This document shows, one piece after another, positions 62,140 through 64,000 of a stretch of DNA of 64,000 bases. Location: positions 2,017,789 to 2,081,788 of the forward strand of contig NC_049992.1 of NCBI RefSeq assembly GCF_000003815.2. The letters run 5' to 3'. The notes below the pieces were generated by a model, which was not told the origin of the DNA, did no database searches, and worked only from the letters and a program-made list of their open reading frames with translations. This stretch comes from Branchiostoma floridae. Taxonomy: Eukaryota; Chordata; Leptocardii; Amphioxiformes; Branchiostomatidae. Numbering within the stretch: position 1 is the first letter of the stretch; each line of letters opens with the position of its first letter. Made by a program: the position numbers and the translations under genes.

Positions 62140-63400
62140 CTGAATGTTCCCCAAAACATTCTCAGTCTATGACATCATGCTTTGGTTCAATGTCAGGTTG
62201 TCATGCCGATGTTTTCCTACTGGAGCATTTGAAAATACAGTGGAAGCTTAGGATTTTGGGCTCTAATATAAAAAAAAAAAAATGATGCCCGAATGTTAGT
62301 TACGCAAAACATTCTCAGTCTATGACATCATTCTCTGGTTCAATGTCAGGTCGTCATGCGGACGTTTTGCTGCAAATTTAAAAAGACGCATATGAAAAGC
62401 TATCATATAGTAGATGCTTTAGATTTTGGACTTCAATTTCAAATATAATGCCTGAATATTCTGCAAAACATTCTCAGTCTATGACATCATAAAGGTTCAA
62501 TGTCAGGTTGTCATGCTGGTGTTTTCCAACTGCAACTTCTTTTTAGAAGGCACAACAGCCTTGTCACAAACTTTTAGAGTAGGGGGCTAATATATGAAAG
62601 TAGCAGGCAAGGCGCATAGCGGCTTGCGGCGAGCCACGAAGTGGCGAGCGGGGGGTGGGTACGGGAGTGGGGTGTCCCCCCTTCCCGTAGGGGGGGTCTG
62701 GGGGGCCTGGGAAAATTTTTGAATTTAGACCCCTAAATATGGTTTGGGTAACTAAATATATTTTGGGTAACTTTTATTGTTATCTTTAAACTTTGAATTA
62801 ACAAAAAAATCCTGAATTTCAAAAAAATTTGGCATAGGTTCCCCGCTATGACCCCTAACCGGGGGCCAACTATCAGAAAACTGCCAGAGGTTTATCAAAA
62901 CAAATTGCTGGGGGATTTTGTAACTGGGAGCACTGGATTTAAACTTTTATTTTTTTAAATTCTACCCCAAAGTAGCCGGCTGGAAAAATGTAAGTAGGTG
63001 GCTAAAATCGCCGCCTGCCGCCTTGTTTTGACAAGGCTGATGTGATGAAAAGCTATCATAGTATATACAGTTGAAGCTTTAGATTTTGGGCTCTAATGTA
63101 AAATATAATGCCTGAATGTTCTGCAAAACATTCTCAGTCTATGACATCATAAAGGTTCAATGTCAGGTTGTCATGCTGGTGTCTTCTAACTGCAACTTTT
63201 TTTTAGAAGGCGCAAATAAAAAAAAAAGCTAGCACGAAGTTGGATGTTTAGATTTTGGCCTCTAAATGTAAAAAATAATGCCCGAAATGTTCTGCAAAAC
63301 ATTCTAATCTAAGTCCATGACAGCTTGCTCTCGTACCATGCCAGGTTGTCATGTGGATGTTTTGCTGGAACAGCAACTTTTGGAAGATTTGAATGGAGTC
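62140..63400. repeat. Degenerate tandem array, about five units of 150-175 bp
   Basis: The marker CATTCTCAGTCTATGACATC or a close variant starts at 62158, 62310, 62469, 63129 and 63300. Each unit also holds a GTCAGGTTGTCATG-type segment. The large gap between the third and fourth markers is explained by a 484-bp insertion. Confidence 0.8.
62556..63039. mobile_element. hAT-like non-autonomous element inside the tandem array
   Basis: Perfect 11-bp terminal inverted repeats CAGCCTTGTCA / TGACAAGGCTG bound 484 bp of non-coding sequence with a G-rich core (about 62640-62710). The CAG...CTG ends suit hAT, but the flanks show no clear 8-bp duplication. Confidence 0.65.
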
Positions 63401-64000
63401 CAAAGTCCTTGTACAAGTTACAGACTGAGATCTGACGCAAGCTTTAAATGATCTACAAAAATTGGTCGCAAGCCAACAACAACAACATTCTGCATGTTCC
63501 TAAATGAGTTTTATAGATGGGGCTTAAATCTGACAATATCAATACTAAAACCTAAAAAAGAGTCACATGAATATTGTAACTAAACAAAAGATAATTGTTT
63601 AATTGTCTTGTCAATCTGTTGTTGAGGTAAAATGATGAATGACATCATCAATTTTCAAACCAATTTCCATTAGACAATGGGACATCTTTACAAGATGAAT
63701 TGTCATTTCTATGGCACAAAGAGACAGTTTGTTGTGAATGGCAAAGATTCTCCTGTAGAACATGTCTACTGAGATGGATTCACCCCCAAAGACCCAGACA
63801 ACAAAGACATGAATTTTTCATGGCCCACATGTATGTTTCTAATTCGAACAGAAAAAAAAAAACTCTCTATATATTTCCCTCCAAACAAAGTGCCAAACAC
63901 CTGACAGCACTATGATATTCATCATGTCTCTTTATGATGAATAAGTTGGGAACATTTATTTTTCTTGGGAGTTATGTGGAACTGTAACATCTGTTATGAA
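63401..64000. other. Intergenic end of window, nothing recognised
   Basis: A/T-rich sequence with no supported gene. A short open frame at 63700-63915 has no recognisable features. Confidence 0.35.

Noticed and set aside
1..64000. tRNA, rRNA or other structural RNA genes.
   Set aside because: Reading both strands I noticed no cloverleaf with A and B boxes or rRNA segment; a covariance-model scan was not possible here.

Overview
This is a eukaryotic (animal) window. The genes are interrupted by GT-AG introns with matching phases, and polyadenylation signals, retrotransposon fragments and small DNA-transposon relics are present. The gene content (leucine-rich-repeat Roc-COR proteins fused to caspase or glycosyltransferase domains, next to an LPP/zyxin-family LIM gene) and the repeat-rich introns suggest an invertebrate deuterostome. 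A cephalochordate (amphioxus, Branchiostoma) is my best guess. That assignment is inference; I ran no search.

Bases 1-35,735 hold a tandem cluster of three related plus-strand genes. Gene 1 (3-5942, 5' end outside the window) and gene 2 (12073-21652) encode LRR-Roc-COR proteins. Their single giant exon splices to six small exons that add a complete caspase module, with the His and Cys motifs and the p10 S-W-R motif. Gene 3 (26668-35297) has the same LRR-Roc-COR front. After the COR domain it splices instead to ZU5 and UPA-like exons and then to a GT4-type glycosyltransferase with an EX7E motif. The switch from shared sensor to different effector occurs at a phase-1 intron in all three genes. 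The LRR arrays differ greatly in length (about 17, 70 and 36 repeats of 23 residues) and contain 966-bp higher-order repeats. Gene 2 has a one-base deletion inside its LRR array.

The cluster grew by segmental duplication. The 3' half of gene 1 plus the following spacer matches the 3' half of gene 2 plus its spacer, and the promoter, 5' untranslated exon and intron 1 of gene 2 match those of gene 3. Differences between copies expose insertions: a 5'-truncated LINE with an 11-bp target duplication and an empty site in the paralogue, a 251-bp insertion, and a 57-bp insertion. A roughly 120-150-bp element, partly with X-box-like motifs, occurs about three times in each promoter/intron-1 block.

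Bases 37,050-55,690 carry an LPP/zyxin-family gene on the minus strand: two alternative first exons, a proline-rich region with FPPPP motifs, and three LIM domains. The second half of LIM1 is encoded by two 68-nt exons that look mutually exclusive. Its introns hold an RTE-like reverse transcriptase fragment, a duplicated exon-intron junction, a probable MITE and a Mutator-like hairpin element.

Bases 55,690-64,000 show no gene I can support. They contain a hAT-like element with a near-perfect 8-bp target duplication and a tandem array interrupted by another hAT-like element.

Working model: the cluster encodes cytosolic sensor-GTPase proteins that share one receptor architecture but carry interchangeable output domains (protease or glycosyltransferase). 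This looks like a rapidly evolving innate immune or cell-death receptor family.
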